This document shows positions 9,350-16,654 of a stretch of 64,000 bases of DNA, piece by piece. The stretch is from Methanolobus halotolerans. Its GTDB lineage: Archaea > Halobacteriota > Methanosarcinia > Methanosarcinales > Methanosarcinaceae. The notes below the pieces were generated by a model, which saw only the letters and a program-made list of their open reading frames with translations, was not told the DNA's origin and made no database searches. Where the stretch lies: NCBI RefSeq assembly GCF_004745425.1, contig NZ_PGGK01000010.1:29580-93579 (forward strand), read 5' to 3'. The stretch's first letter is position 1; the number at the start of each line of letters is the position of its first letter. Both the position numbers and the translations under genes were made by a program.

Positions 9350-11065
9350 TCAGACTCCGAGAGCCAACCTCGTAAGAACAATCAGGCCAACGAAAAGGTC
9401 AAGTACTATCAGACCACCGATTGCCATTGCACCAACTTTAACATACCTTGTATCAAAATCCAGGATTGACAGTGCATTCCGGACAGATCCCATAGTGTCA
9501 TTCGCATTTGAAATGGTCTGCTTTGACTCCTCAAGGTTCGCATTTATATTATCCAGTAGCAGGTCGATACGTGGCTGTTCCTCGGTCCTGATACTGCTGA
9601 GCACTCCATGAAGCTCGTCCAGAGTCTTCGGGACGATACCTGGTTCCTCAATCCACTCGTTTGCCAGCAGTTCGTACTCTTTATCGAGTTTCAGGGTCTG
9701 CCTGTAATAGAATGCCTTCTGTGCCTTCAACAGATCATAATTGCGCTGGTAACCATCGAATCTGGTGTTAAGTGATGCTGATATCCTGGCTCCGTGAGGC
9801 TGCATCATGGCCATCCGGCCCCCGGATCTGGTTTTGGAAGCTCTGAGGGACGAAATGTTCTTTATTGCCATGCCCGTGGCAGCCGGGGTTTCTGCACTCA
9901 TGGTGCGCAGGGTCTTATTTCCCTTTGATGTTTTCCTGATAAAATTTTCTTTGGCCGACCCGGAAACGGAATCAGCAAGGGTGTCTTTAATGATTTCTTT
10001 ATCCTTCATTACAGAAGAATTATCTATCGGCCCTGTAACAATATCGTGAGCATCATCGATACCCGTATCTTTTCCATAGATATCGCCGGGATTTATAACT
10101 CCGCCGTGTTCTTTTCCCGAATCTATAATATCGTCCGCTATTCCTCCGGGATTTGTGACCTCATCAGCAATTGTGCCGTCGTCTATCACTCCGTCATAAA
10201 CACCACCGATATCAATAAGATCATCAAGTATCCCGGCATCGTAGATATCTTCCTTCGGGACGTTTATCGTACCCATATCTATTTTTACGGTGTTCTCAGG
10301 GTATGTTTTAATCACATCTGCAATACCGGAAGTGAGCACACTTTTTCTTTCAAGCAGTTTTTCATAATAGAGTTTGTCAGCATCTATTGCTTCAAGCTGG
10401 TCCCTGATCGAAGGAATGAGTTCGCTGACCGGAACAGGTACCTTTTTCTTTGTAATAAAGAGTTTCTTTACTTCCTGCAGTACTTCCCCACTTACTTCCA
10501 GATTGTCATCCACCGAGGCAAGTATGTCCTCCACCATGGGCTGCTCTACTGTGTTAAAACGTTCCAGCACTTCCTTTGCATTGTAGATACCTGTGGAGAG
10601 AATGCCGGGTTCCTGGTAGAATATATCATGTATCTCTTTGTTCACAGCGGCAAGTCTAGCTATTAGCCGGAACTGTTTGAGGATATCCTGCATATCACTG
10701 ACCATGTCCCAGAAATCAATATTGAAATTCGAAGGATCTTCAACACCCAGTTCGCTGAGTTTATTCAGAAGCCTTGTTTTTTCCTGCTTCAGACTGTCAA
10801 GTCTTGCCTTCTCCTCATCCCAGAGATCGTCCTCGCTTCTTGGTGTAAGCCTGTTGACCGTGAGCAGCTCTTCGGTCTCCTCCAGTGTTGAGACAAGCTG
10901 CTCTCCCAGTGTTTCTATAGTTGAGCCGATCACCGCGATTGCAAGTCCGGCTTGCTCTGCAGCATCACCTGCATCTTCTGCTGCATTTCCTGCCTGATAT
11001 ATTGATTTACCCAACGTGTAGAGTCCGCCGGTTGCCACACCTGCTATAACATCGATCAATCCCAT
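9350..11065 (-). CDS. Unknown coiled-coil protein with a C-terminal membrane anchor
   Basis: A 571-residue protein I do not recognise. The N-terminus is Gly/Ala-rich and weakly hydrophobic (MGLIDVIAGVATGGLYTLG). Residues about 40-260 are charged and helical with coiled-coil character (LDSLKQEKTRLLNKL). Residues about 285-345 are a low-complexity Ile/Asp/Gly tract with repeated D-x-G-x-I-D-D units. Residues about 420-540 are helical again, and residues about 544-566 form one transmembrane helix (AIGGLIVLDLFVGLIVLTRL). A good GGAGG lies 7 bases before the ATG. It is convergent with clpB, and a perfect 8-bp palindrome lies 100 bases upstream. The architecture suggests a membrane-tethered scaffold, but no function can be assigned. 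Confidence 0.8.
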   Translation of the reverse strand: MGLIDVIAGVATGGLYTLGKSIYQAGNAAEDAGDAAEQAGLAIAVIGSTIETLGEQLVSTLEETEELLTVNRLTPRSEDDLWDEEKARLDSLKQEKTRLLNKLSELGVEDPSNFNIDFWDMVSDMQDILKQFRLIARLAAVNKEIHDIFYQEPGILSTGIYNAKEVLERFNTVEQPMVEDILASVDDNLEVSGEVLQEVKKLFITKKKVPVPVSELIPSIRDQLEAIDADKLYYEKLLERKSVLTSGIADVIKTYPENTVKIDMGTINVPKEDIYDAGILDDLIDIGGVYDGVIDDGTIADEVTNPGGIADDIIDSGKEHGGVINPGDIYGKDTGIDDAHDIVTGPIDNSSVMKDKEIIKDTLADSVSGSAKENFIRKTSKGNKTLRTMSAETPAATGMAIKNISSLRASKTRSGGRMAMMQPHGARISASLNTRFDGYQRNYDLLKAQKAFYYRQTLKLDKEYELLANEWIEEPGIVPKTLDELHGVLSSIRTEEQPRIDLLLDNINANLEESKQTISNANDTMGSVRNALSILDFDTRYVKVGAMAIGGLIVLDLFVGLIVLTRLALGV

Positions 11066-11164
11066 CTTTTTTCCTCCGTAATGTTTTCTTCAGAGGCAGA
11101 AACAGACCTTTCTTAAATATTAGTTTTAAAAATAAATTGTATTAGCTGTAATTGCCCCTAATTT

Positions 11165-11184
11165 GTATCGTACCAATACGATAC
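11165..11184. promoter_or_regulatory. Candidate operator, palindrome GTATCGTA-CCAA-TACGATAC
   Basis: Perfect 8-base arms flank a CCAA spacer. The site lies 100 bases upstream of the 571-residue gene and about 67 bases upstream of the open reading frame starting at 11232. The symmetry suits a dimeric regulator. As RNA it would form a short hairpin without a T-run. Confidence 0.45.
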
Positions 11185-11231
11185 TATGTAAATTATAATG
11201 TGCTTCTAATATAAACATTGATTGTATTTTA

Positions 11232-11519
11232 TTGGGGCTGTGCTCTGTTATTGTAAATGAGGGAGCTTGCTCAGTGTCTTTGTTTAGAATATGGGGTGTT
11301 GATTTTAGCAAGTCTGAATATACTGTTGAAGGGGAGACTTCAGAGGAGTTCAGGCAGAAGATACTGAGTATTTCTTATTCTGAATGGAAGGAGATGGAAT
11401 TCTCTAAAGGTACTTTGCATTATGTGGAGAAGAATGCGAAGGGTGATAAGCCTTTTACACTCAATACCCATAATAAGGAACGTTTGGATAAGTGGGAGAA
11501 GCTTGTCTCAAATGGTTGA
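11232..11519 (+). pseudogene. Remnant resembling the C-terminal tail of Cas1
   Basis: A 95-codon open frame. From about residue 27 (SEYTVEGETSEEFRQKILS) to the end it resembles, from memory, the C-terminal tail of Cas1 proteins of Methanosarcinales, including SYSEWKEMEFSKGTLHY and DKPFTLNTH. The first 20 codons look like non-coding filler, and no Cas1 catalytic core lies upstream. A second, divergent copy of the same tail is at 14872-15030. No CRISPR repeats, cas2 or cas4 are visible. The Cas1 identification needs a profile search; that the two tails are homologous to each other is seen directly. Confidence 0.45.
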
Positions 11520-11639
11520 TTTTATTGTCCTTTAGCTATCCTTTTTGTTGTTTTCTACATGACTTCAGGAGACAAATGTAGGAGACAGACAAGAGACAAG
11601 AATAGACAGACACAAAGGATAAAGCGACAAACATAAAGA

Positions 11640-12161
11640 CATAGCTTAAAAGATATCCAATATGCGAAATTGGGGGAATTCCATATTAATTCCTGTGAAC
11701 TATTGCTCATATTAAAGAAAGAAGCTGTCAACACATCTTCTGAGTATTTAACAAGGATAAACGAAAAAGAAGATACTCAGAGTCCTTGTAGAATTCTCCA
11801 GTACAATATCTAATGTCTTGCAAGATATAATCGCAAGAAGTTTTCTGAGCTAAAAGAAAGAGATTGCCCAGAAAATTTAGAGGAAATAGACATTGAAAAA
11901 CTTGAAGATTTTACATTCAGGATTAACAAGTATATGGATGAGTATGCCTCCTATCAAAGGGATTTGAAGGAATATACTCGCATTATTTCCACATATCTTG
12001 CCTTTATAGCGAAAGAACCACTCCACCCACTGGGAATGTACGTAAATGAAAATCAGAAGATCTTTGAAAATGATGGCGTTTATTATTGTCCTGCAAAGAG
12101 TAAGCATATAGTAGAGGAAATGTCCTTGTGCAAATACTGTGTTTGCAGGGCAAACGGTTAG
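11640..12161 (+). pseudogene. Broken UPF0305/DUF2115 family gene
   Basis: One reading frame carries pieces of a methanogen UPF0305 protein in order. First comes an N-terminal DIQYAKLGEFHINSCELL with LILKKEA, then an in-frame TAA at 11811-11813. The C-terminal half follows (KEYTRIISTYLAFIAKEP, LHPLGMYV, YYCPAKSK and a closing C-KYCVC cysteine group). The middle of the family is missing between the two parts, no good start codon exists, and the stop interrupts the frame. An ATG at 11934 could at most give a 75-residue C-terminal fragment. The 3' end abuts a MITE insertion. The family's function is unknown. Confidence 0.7.
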
Positions 12162-12285
12162 AGCGGTTCTGTAGAAAACCTATTTTCTACAAGCCAATTA
12201 AATAATAGCACACAACGTTGACAGGTAAGCCAGGGTTGTCAATTCGATTCAGTTCAAATGAGGATTTCTACAGAGCCGTTAGAGC
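12157..12285. repeat. 8-bp target-site duplication GTTAGAGC around a MITE
   Basis: GTTAGAGC occurs at 12157-12164 and again at 12278-12285, immediately outside the two terminal inverted repeats of the 113-bp element between them. Two perfect copies in these exact positions are strong evidence of a transposition event. Confidence 0.85.
12165..12277. mobile_element. 113-bp MITE (non-autonomous IS derivative)
   Basis: Terminal inverted repeats begin GGTTCTGTAGAAAACC on the left and, on the complement, GGCTCTGTAGAAATCC on the right (14 of 16 identical). The element is flanked by a perfect 8-bp duplication. Its right 65 bases clearly resemble the insertion-sequence end at 63874-64000, sharing the terminal repeat, CTCATTTGAA and a TGGC-TACCTG-CAA-GTTGT block. 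It is therefore an internally deleted copy of an element of that family and encodes nothing itself. Confidence 0.85.
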
Positions 12286-12394
12286 TTATTCTATTAAATA
12301 CGTGCAAGCATCGACAGTATATTTGAACCGTTTGATTTTTTTGGTGTCCTTTCATTAATCCGATTTTTTTAATTTTCTCCGTATCAACTATTAT

Positions 12395-12412
12395 CTACCT
12401 ACATATAGGTAG
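12395..12412. promoter_or_regulatory. Operator 1 for the TetR regulator, CTACCTA-CATA-TAGGTAG
   Basis: An inverted repeat with 7-base arms and a CATA centre, directly upstream of a TATA-like TATTTAAT and about 60 bases before the tetR start at 12472. The same core recurs at 13068-13091 upstream of the next gene, which marks it as a regulator site and suggests autoregulation. Confidence 0.75.
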
Positions 12413-12471
12413 GTATTTAATGCATGAGTATTATTCAATTATTATAAGAATAAGAAAACATGTAGATTTCT

Positions 12472-13050
12472 ATGACAGAACTTAACCCTACTAATCAACA
12501 GATACTCCATTATGCTGGGCATTTTTTGCAATGTAGAGGCTATAATGGATTCAGTTACAAGGATATTTCCCAAAAACTTGGTATAAAAAATGCTTCAATA
12601 CATCATTATTACCCAAAAAAGGAAGATCTAGTTGCTGCTTTGCTTGAAGAAAGAAGAAAAAACTTAGCCATGTCTATTGTACAAATGGTGGAGTCCAAAA
12701 AGTCTGCTCGTGAGCAACTTCAATATTATTTCGATTATGCATTGCAAGAGTTTGAGGAAGGGAAAAGTATCTGTCCTCCTGGTTCAGTAATCATTGATTA
12801 TGAAGAACTCCCTGAGAAAGTTAAAAAGCAAGAGATATTGCTACTGGACGATATACGTGACTGGCTCACCAATGTTCTAAGAACTGGTCTGGAACAGAAG
12901 GAATTTAATTTTTCAGATTCAGTTGAAGCACGTGCGGAAGATGTATTCGTAACATTGATGGGAGCCAGACTACTATCCAGTATTAAAGGTAGAAAAACAC
13001 TTGTAAGATCAATTTCCTCGATCAAATCTAGTCTTGGATGGAGGGATTGA
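12472..13050 (+). CDS. TetR/AcrR family transcriptional regulator
   Basis: A 192-residue TetR protein. The N-terminal helix-turn-helix is clear (residues about 12-55: GFSYKDISQKLGIKNASIHH, then YYPKKEDLVAALL). The rest is a helical ligand/dimerisation domain with CPPG at about residue 102, as in TetR proteins of the AcrR/YcdC kind. No ribosome-binding site is visible, and the TATA-like ATTATTATAAG 25-40 bases upstream suggests a very short leader. Matching operators flank the gene, so it probably represses itself and the downstream DUF1638 genes. The ligand is unknown. Confidence 0.92.
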   Translation: MTELNPTNQQILHYAGHFLQCRGYNGFSYKDISQKLGIKNASIHHYYPKKEDLVAALLEERRKNLAMSIVQMVESKKSAREQLQYYFDYALQEFEEGKSICPPGSVIIDYEELPEKVKKQEILLLDDIRDWLTNVLRTGLEQKEFNFSDSVEARAEDVFVTLMGARLLSSIKGRKTLVRSISSIKSSLGWRD

Positions 13051-13067
13051 TTTTTTATTCAATCATG

Positions 13068-13091
13068 TGCCTATCTACATATAGGTAGGCA
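13068..13091. promoter_or_regulatory. Operator 2 for the TetR regulator, 10-bp arms
   Basis: Left arm TGCCTATCTA, centre CATA, right arm TAGGTAGGCA; nine of ten positions pair. It contains the same CTA-CATA-TAGGTAG core as operator 1. It sits immediately before TTATATTA (about 13094-13101), the likely TATA box of the DUF1638 gene at 13167, so a bound repressor would block TBP/TFB. Confidence 0.75.
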
Positions 13092-13166
13092 TGTTATATT
13101 ATTAGATTACTTTTTGCTCTAAAGAAATGAATCAAATAAAGTACATAATATTGGAGGAGATTGATA

Positions 13167-13970
13167 ATGCCCGTTATGAGTATAATCTCATGTAAGATAA
13201 TGCAAGATGAAATTGTGTGGCTTTTTACTAATGATTCTGAAATTGATATGATCATAATCGTAGAAAACAATAACATTTCAGAATTTAGAGAAAAACTGAA
13301 TGAACAGCATGTCTCTTATGAGATAGTTCCTTTTGAAAAAATATCAGATCTTCTCGGGGATACGGATGAATATCAATCAATTGTAATAGTTAATATTCTG
13401 GAACTTGGACTTCATGCAGTACCAAAAACGCTGAAATCCGAAGTATATCAGACTATTGAGGAAATGATTCCTTTCTCCGATGGCATACTTCTTTTTTACG
13501 GCCTTTGTGGTAATGTTTTGGGGAAAGTAGAAGAGGATTTCTGCCTTGAAAAAGATGGTTGCATCGTCCGAATACTTAGGGATGATGTGAGAATTGTGGA
13601 TGACTGCATCGGAGCTACGGTTGGTGGTGGAGCTAATTATCTGAAGCTGCTTAAAACCCACAGTAAAGAACCTGCTTTTTTCTTCACACCCATGTATGCT
13701 AATTCATGGAGAGAACTTCTAAGCATTGATAAATATGCTCCAGATCCTGAAAAATCGCTCAAGATGGCTAAAATGGTCAACGACATGGCAGGATATTCAA
13801 GGGTTGCAAAGGTCAATACTGGCCTGACATACGTAAAAGATATTGATGCAAAGATTGAAGAATATGCAAATTTGTTCGGCTATACTACCTTTGAGGTAAG
13901 TGGTAATCAGGAAATATTCGAGAAATGCTACTTCTCAATAAAGGATGAAATAAAGAACAAAATCATGTAA
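13167..13970 (+). CDS. DUF1638 family protein
   Basis: A 267-residue protein. The ATG at 13167 has GGAGGA (13153-13158) at good spacing. The family hallmarks are an MSIISCKIMQDEI N-terminus, DGILLFYGLCGN (cysteine at about residue 114), a DDCIGATVGGG segment and FFFTPMYANSW. DUF1638 proteins are common in methylotrophic methanogens near corrinoid methyltransferases. Conserved Cys, Asp-Cys and Trp positions suggest a metal or cofactor site, but no activity is established to my knowledge. It is the first gene after the TetR operator and is followed 9 bases later by a paralogue. Confidence 0.85.
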   Translation: MPVMSIISCKIMQDEIVWLFTNDSEIDMIIIVENNNISEFREKLNEQHVSYEIVPFEKISDLLGDTDEYQSIVIVNILELGLHAVPKTLKSEVYQTIEEMIPFSDGILLFYGLCGNVLGKVEEDFCLEKDGCIVRILRDDVRIVDDCIGATVGGGANYLKLLKTHSKEPAFFFTPMYANSWRELLSIDKYAPDPEKSLKMAKMVNDMAGYSRVAKVNTGLTYVKDIDAKIEEYANLFGYTTFEVSGNQEIFEKCYFSIKDEIKNKIM

Positions 13971-13979
13971 AAAAGAATT

Positions 13980-14849
13980 ATGCCTCTTTTAAGTATAGTC
14001 GCCTGCGAAATGCTCGAAGATGAATTAGTTTATGTTCTCTCAACAGACCTTGAAATTAAACATTTGTTTGTAGTAGAGAACATAAACAGTTTCAGATTTG
14101 TACAAAAACTTAGATCTGAGAATCTCAAGCCTTTTGTGTTTTCATCTGACAGGTTATATTCTATGGTTTCTGAAAGTAATAGAAGTCCACCTGATGGTTT
14201 CACGAAAATGTTTTCGAGTATTCCGGTTTTAAAGCAAATGTACGATGCTTTAAATCGGAAGAAAAAACGAGAATTAACAGTTGTTGTAAATCTTCTGAGA
14301 AAGGATCTGCATTCTGATATTGATTATTTACAATCTGAAGTATATCTGAATGCAAAAGAAATGTCAAAAATATCAGATGGAATCCTTCTTTTCTATGGGA
14401 AATGTGGTTATAGTTCTGAAGAAGTACAGGATGATTTGCAGAGGCTTGATTGCCCGGTTTATTTTCTGAGGGATGATGAAAAAAACATTGTTGATGACTG
14501 TGTTAGCGTAGCACTTGGAGGAAATGAGATCTATACAAAAACGATGCTACTTGGCAACGGCAGAGGGGCTATATATGCAACTCCAATGTGGTTATCTATC
14601 ATGAATGAAACTGATTACAAATCTACTGAATCTTATCAAAATGCTAAAAAATATCTAAGCAACTCGATGTATAGTCTTCTTTTCAAGATTAACAATCAAA
14701 AATATAAAGATAATAATTTTCATAGAAACGCTTCCGAGTTTGCAACACTCTTTGATATGGAGATTATCAACACTGATGGAACGATGGACGTAGCTACTAA
14801 TTCCTATGTGGAAGCTAAAACAAGTATTTACGAGATTATGGAATACTAA
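13980..14849 (+). CDS. DUF1638 family protein, second tandem copy
   Basis: A 289-residue paralogue of the preceding gene, 9 bases downstream and surely co-transcribed. It keeps LLSIVACEMLEDELVYVL, DGILLFYGKCGY, a VDDCVSVALGGNE segment and YATPMWLS. It carries an extra 40 or so residues after the first domain (about 60-100). Codon use is AT-rich, as in its neighbour. The two may form a heteromer; that is inference from tandem arrangement. Confidence 0.82.
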   Translation: MPLLSIVACEMLEDELVYVLSTDLEIKHLFVVENINSFRFVQKLRSENLKPFVFSSDRLYSMVSESNRSPPDGFTKMFSSIPVLKQMYDALNRKKKRELTVVVNLLRKDLHSDIDYLQSEVYLNAKEMSKISDGILLFYGKCGYSSEEVQDDLQRLDCPVYFLRDDEKNIVDDCVSVALGGNEIYTKTMLLGNGRGAIYATPMWLSIMNETDYKSTESYQNAKKYLSNSMYSLLFKINNQKYKDNNFHRNASEFATLFDMEIINTDGTMDVATNSYVEAKTSIYEIMEY

Positions 14850-14871
14850 CGACAAATAAAGCAATATACTA

Positions 14872-15030
14872 CAGAAAATGCTCGGTATTTCTTATACTGA
14901 ATGGAAGGAGATGGGATTCTCTAAGGTTACATTACACTACATGAAAAAGAATGCTGAAGCGCATAAGCCTTTTAACTTGAATGCTCATGTTAGGGAAAGG
15001 TTGGAAATGTGGGACGGCGTTAAACATTGA
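14872..15030 (+). pseudogene. Second remnant resembling the Cas1 C-terminal tail
   Basis: 53 codons open with stop at 15028-15030, translating to QKMLGISYTEWKEMGFSK followed by LHYMKKNAEAHKPFNLNAH and RERLEMW. It matches the tail of the frame at 11232-11519 over its whole length at protein level, with roughly 70 percent DNA identity by eye, so the two are old relatives rather than a recent duplication. The first methionine falls inside the conserved region, so it is a fragment. No catalytic Cas1 domain or CRISPR array is next to it. Confidence 0.5.
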
Positions 15031-15040
15031 ACAATATACT

Positions 15041-15048
15041 TTTATAAG
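15041..15048 (+). promoter_or_regulatory. TATA box of the nuclease-like gene, predicting a leaderless mRNA
   Basis: TTTATAAG is centred 29 bases upstream of the ATG at 15073, so transcription should begin at or next to the start codon. This agrees with the absence of any Shine-Dalgarno sequence. Confidence 0.5.
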
Positions 15049-15072
15049 ATTGTTATAATTATTTCATAATGT

Positions 15073-16506
15073 ATGGGTGTAATTAATTTAGATAAATTTT
15101 ATGAATTAACGGCTATTCATGAATATAACTCTGAAAGAAGAGGATTAACACAGTCTCTGATTAAGCAATTTTTGTGCGAAACCAATGACAACTTCAATAT
15201 TTTTGAGAGCATTGTATCTACTTCAATCTCTGATACGCCCAATAACTCTGAAACTGAAATATTAAAAATGTTATTCCAACAACAAGATAGCCTCATAACT
15301 TCCAATCTTAGCATAGAAAATGTTCTCAAGTACATATTTTTACGATATGGTAGTTATGAAGATATTTTTCTTGAAAAATACAACATTTCTCTCCATGTGT
15401 TTGTGGCTATTTCTACGATTATATTTAATACTTACACGAATAGACTGTCTCAAAGTTCATGTCTTAAACCATATCAATTTACTACAAAGGAAGAGTACTT
15501 AGATAATAATTTTATTGCTTTACCTGACGATGAATACATAGAAGAATGGAAAAACATATCTACACTTTATTATGATGAATTGTTTGAAATAATTGTACAA
15601 ACTGAAAAATTAGCTGAGTTAACTTCCTCTTTAACTCGAGATGAATTCGATACATATTTAGAGCTATATGCATTTAACCTCGATAGAATTAAAACTGAAC
15701 CTGATTTAAGGTTTCGGGAATATCCTCTTTTCTGCTATAGGGACAAAATTATCCTCATAAATCCACTAGCTTTAATCCAATATTTGCCCCATAAAATGGA
15801 TTATTTACTTCAAAAAACTAAAAAATATAGATCATCGAAAGGTAAGGAATTTGAAAACATAATTTTTAACTTATTTGAAGAAATCCCTGCTAAAAAAACG
15901 ATTTATGAGAACATTGAGTATGAAGAATTTGAACTTGATTGTCTGCTTAATTTAAGGCGATCAAGTTGGTTTATAGAATGTAAAAGTAGAAATATTTCTT
16001 CAGATTCTCTAAAAGGAAAACGAAACAAAATACAAAAGGACATAAAAAGGGCAATAAAAGAAGGAATAGAACAAGGAGAGCGAGGTATTGCATACAAAAA
16101 TTCAAAATATATGAAGAAATATGGGATTAAAAATATTTGTGGAATTATTGTAGTAATTGAAGGTATTTTTCCAAATATTAGAGTAAAACCTTTGTTGCCT
16201 AATAATGCTTTAGACAACTGCAAGCATCCAGTATGTGTTTTCAATTATTTTGATCTCAGAACGATTTTGAATCAACCAGATGCACATTTATTTGAAGATT
16301 TTCTAATATGGAGAAGTCAAAAGAACATGCCAATTTGGGCATTAGATGAATGTGATTACTGGGCTTTCTATACAAGAATGAGAAATGATAAGCATCTTAA
16401 GGAGATGTTTAAGGAAGCGCAAGATAAAGACGTTTTTGTACCTTATATTAGTGAACGTTTCAACGATAAAACCCATGTTTCTAAATTAATAATGGAAGAC
16501 ACTTAA
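15073..16506 (+). CDS. PD-(D/E)XK nuclease-like protein of unknown role
   Basis: A 477-residue soluble protein. A restriction-like nuclease core is suggested by KGKEFENIIF (about residue 257), an Asp at 289 in FELDCLL and the E-x-K pair at 302 and 304 in WFIECKSR, the D-x13-E-x-K spacing of PD-(D/E)XK enzymes. A Lys/Arg-rich helix follows (about 312-340). The N-terminal 240 residues show no known domain. The gene is markedly AT-rich and leaderless. It sits among mobile and CRISPR-like debris, so it may be a defence nuclease, but no methyltransferase or other partner is present. Function is inferred only. Confidence 0.65.
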   Translation: MGVINLDKFYELTAIHEYNSERRGLTQSLIKQFLCETNDNFNIFESIVSTSISDTPNNSETEILKMLFQQQDSLITSNLSIENVLKYIFLRYGSYEDIFLEKYNISLHVFVAISTIIFNTYTNRLSQSSCLKPYQFTTKEEYLDNNFIALPDDEYIEEWKNISTLYYDELFEIIVQTEKLAELTSSLTRDEFDTYLELYAFNLDRIKTEPDLRFREYPLFCYRDKIILINPLALIQYLPHKMDYLLQKTKKYRSSKGKEFENIIFNLFEEIPAKKTIYENIEYEEFELDCLLNLRRSSWFIECKSRNISSDSLKGKRNKIQKDIKRAIKEGIEQGERGIAYKNSKYMKKYGIKNICGIIVVIEGIFPNIRVKPLLPNNALDNCKHPVCVFNYFDLRTILNQPDAHLFEDFLIWRSQKNMPIWALDECDYWAFYTRMRNDKHLKEMFKEAQDKDVFVPYISERFNDKTHVSKLIMEDT

Positions 16507-16654
16507 GAAATTAATCCGGCATATATTCTGTCATTATTCTAATATCGTTGCGTTTTTTGGTTATTACTATTACCCCCCACTCACATGATACTGGTACAAT
16601 TGGAACCTCCCTAAAATAAGTAAAACCCTGAAAAAAAACAAGATCAATAACCTC

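Noticed and set aside
9807..10997. Plus-strand open frames opposite the 571-residue gene
   Set aside because: Composition (runs of Ser, Ile and Phe) is that of antisense translation; the minus-strand frame is longer, continuous and has a GGAGG site.
11560..11640. Purine-rich stretch with repeated AGACA words
   Set aside because: The spacing is irregular and the words are short, so it is low-complexity sequence rather than a repeat array.
11232..15030. A CRISPR array near the Cas1-like remnants
   Set aside because: I looked for regularly spaced repeats of 25-40 bases between 11 and 18 kb and found none; only the MITE repeats and operator repeats occur.
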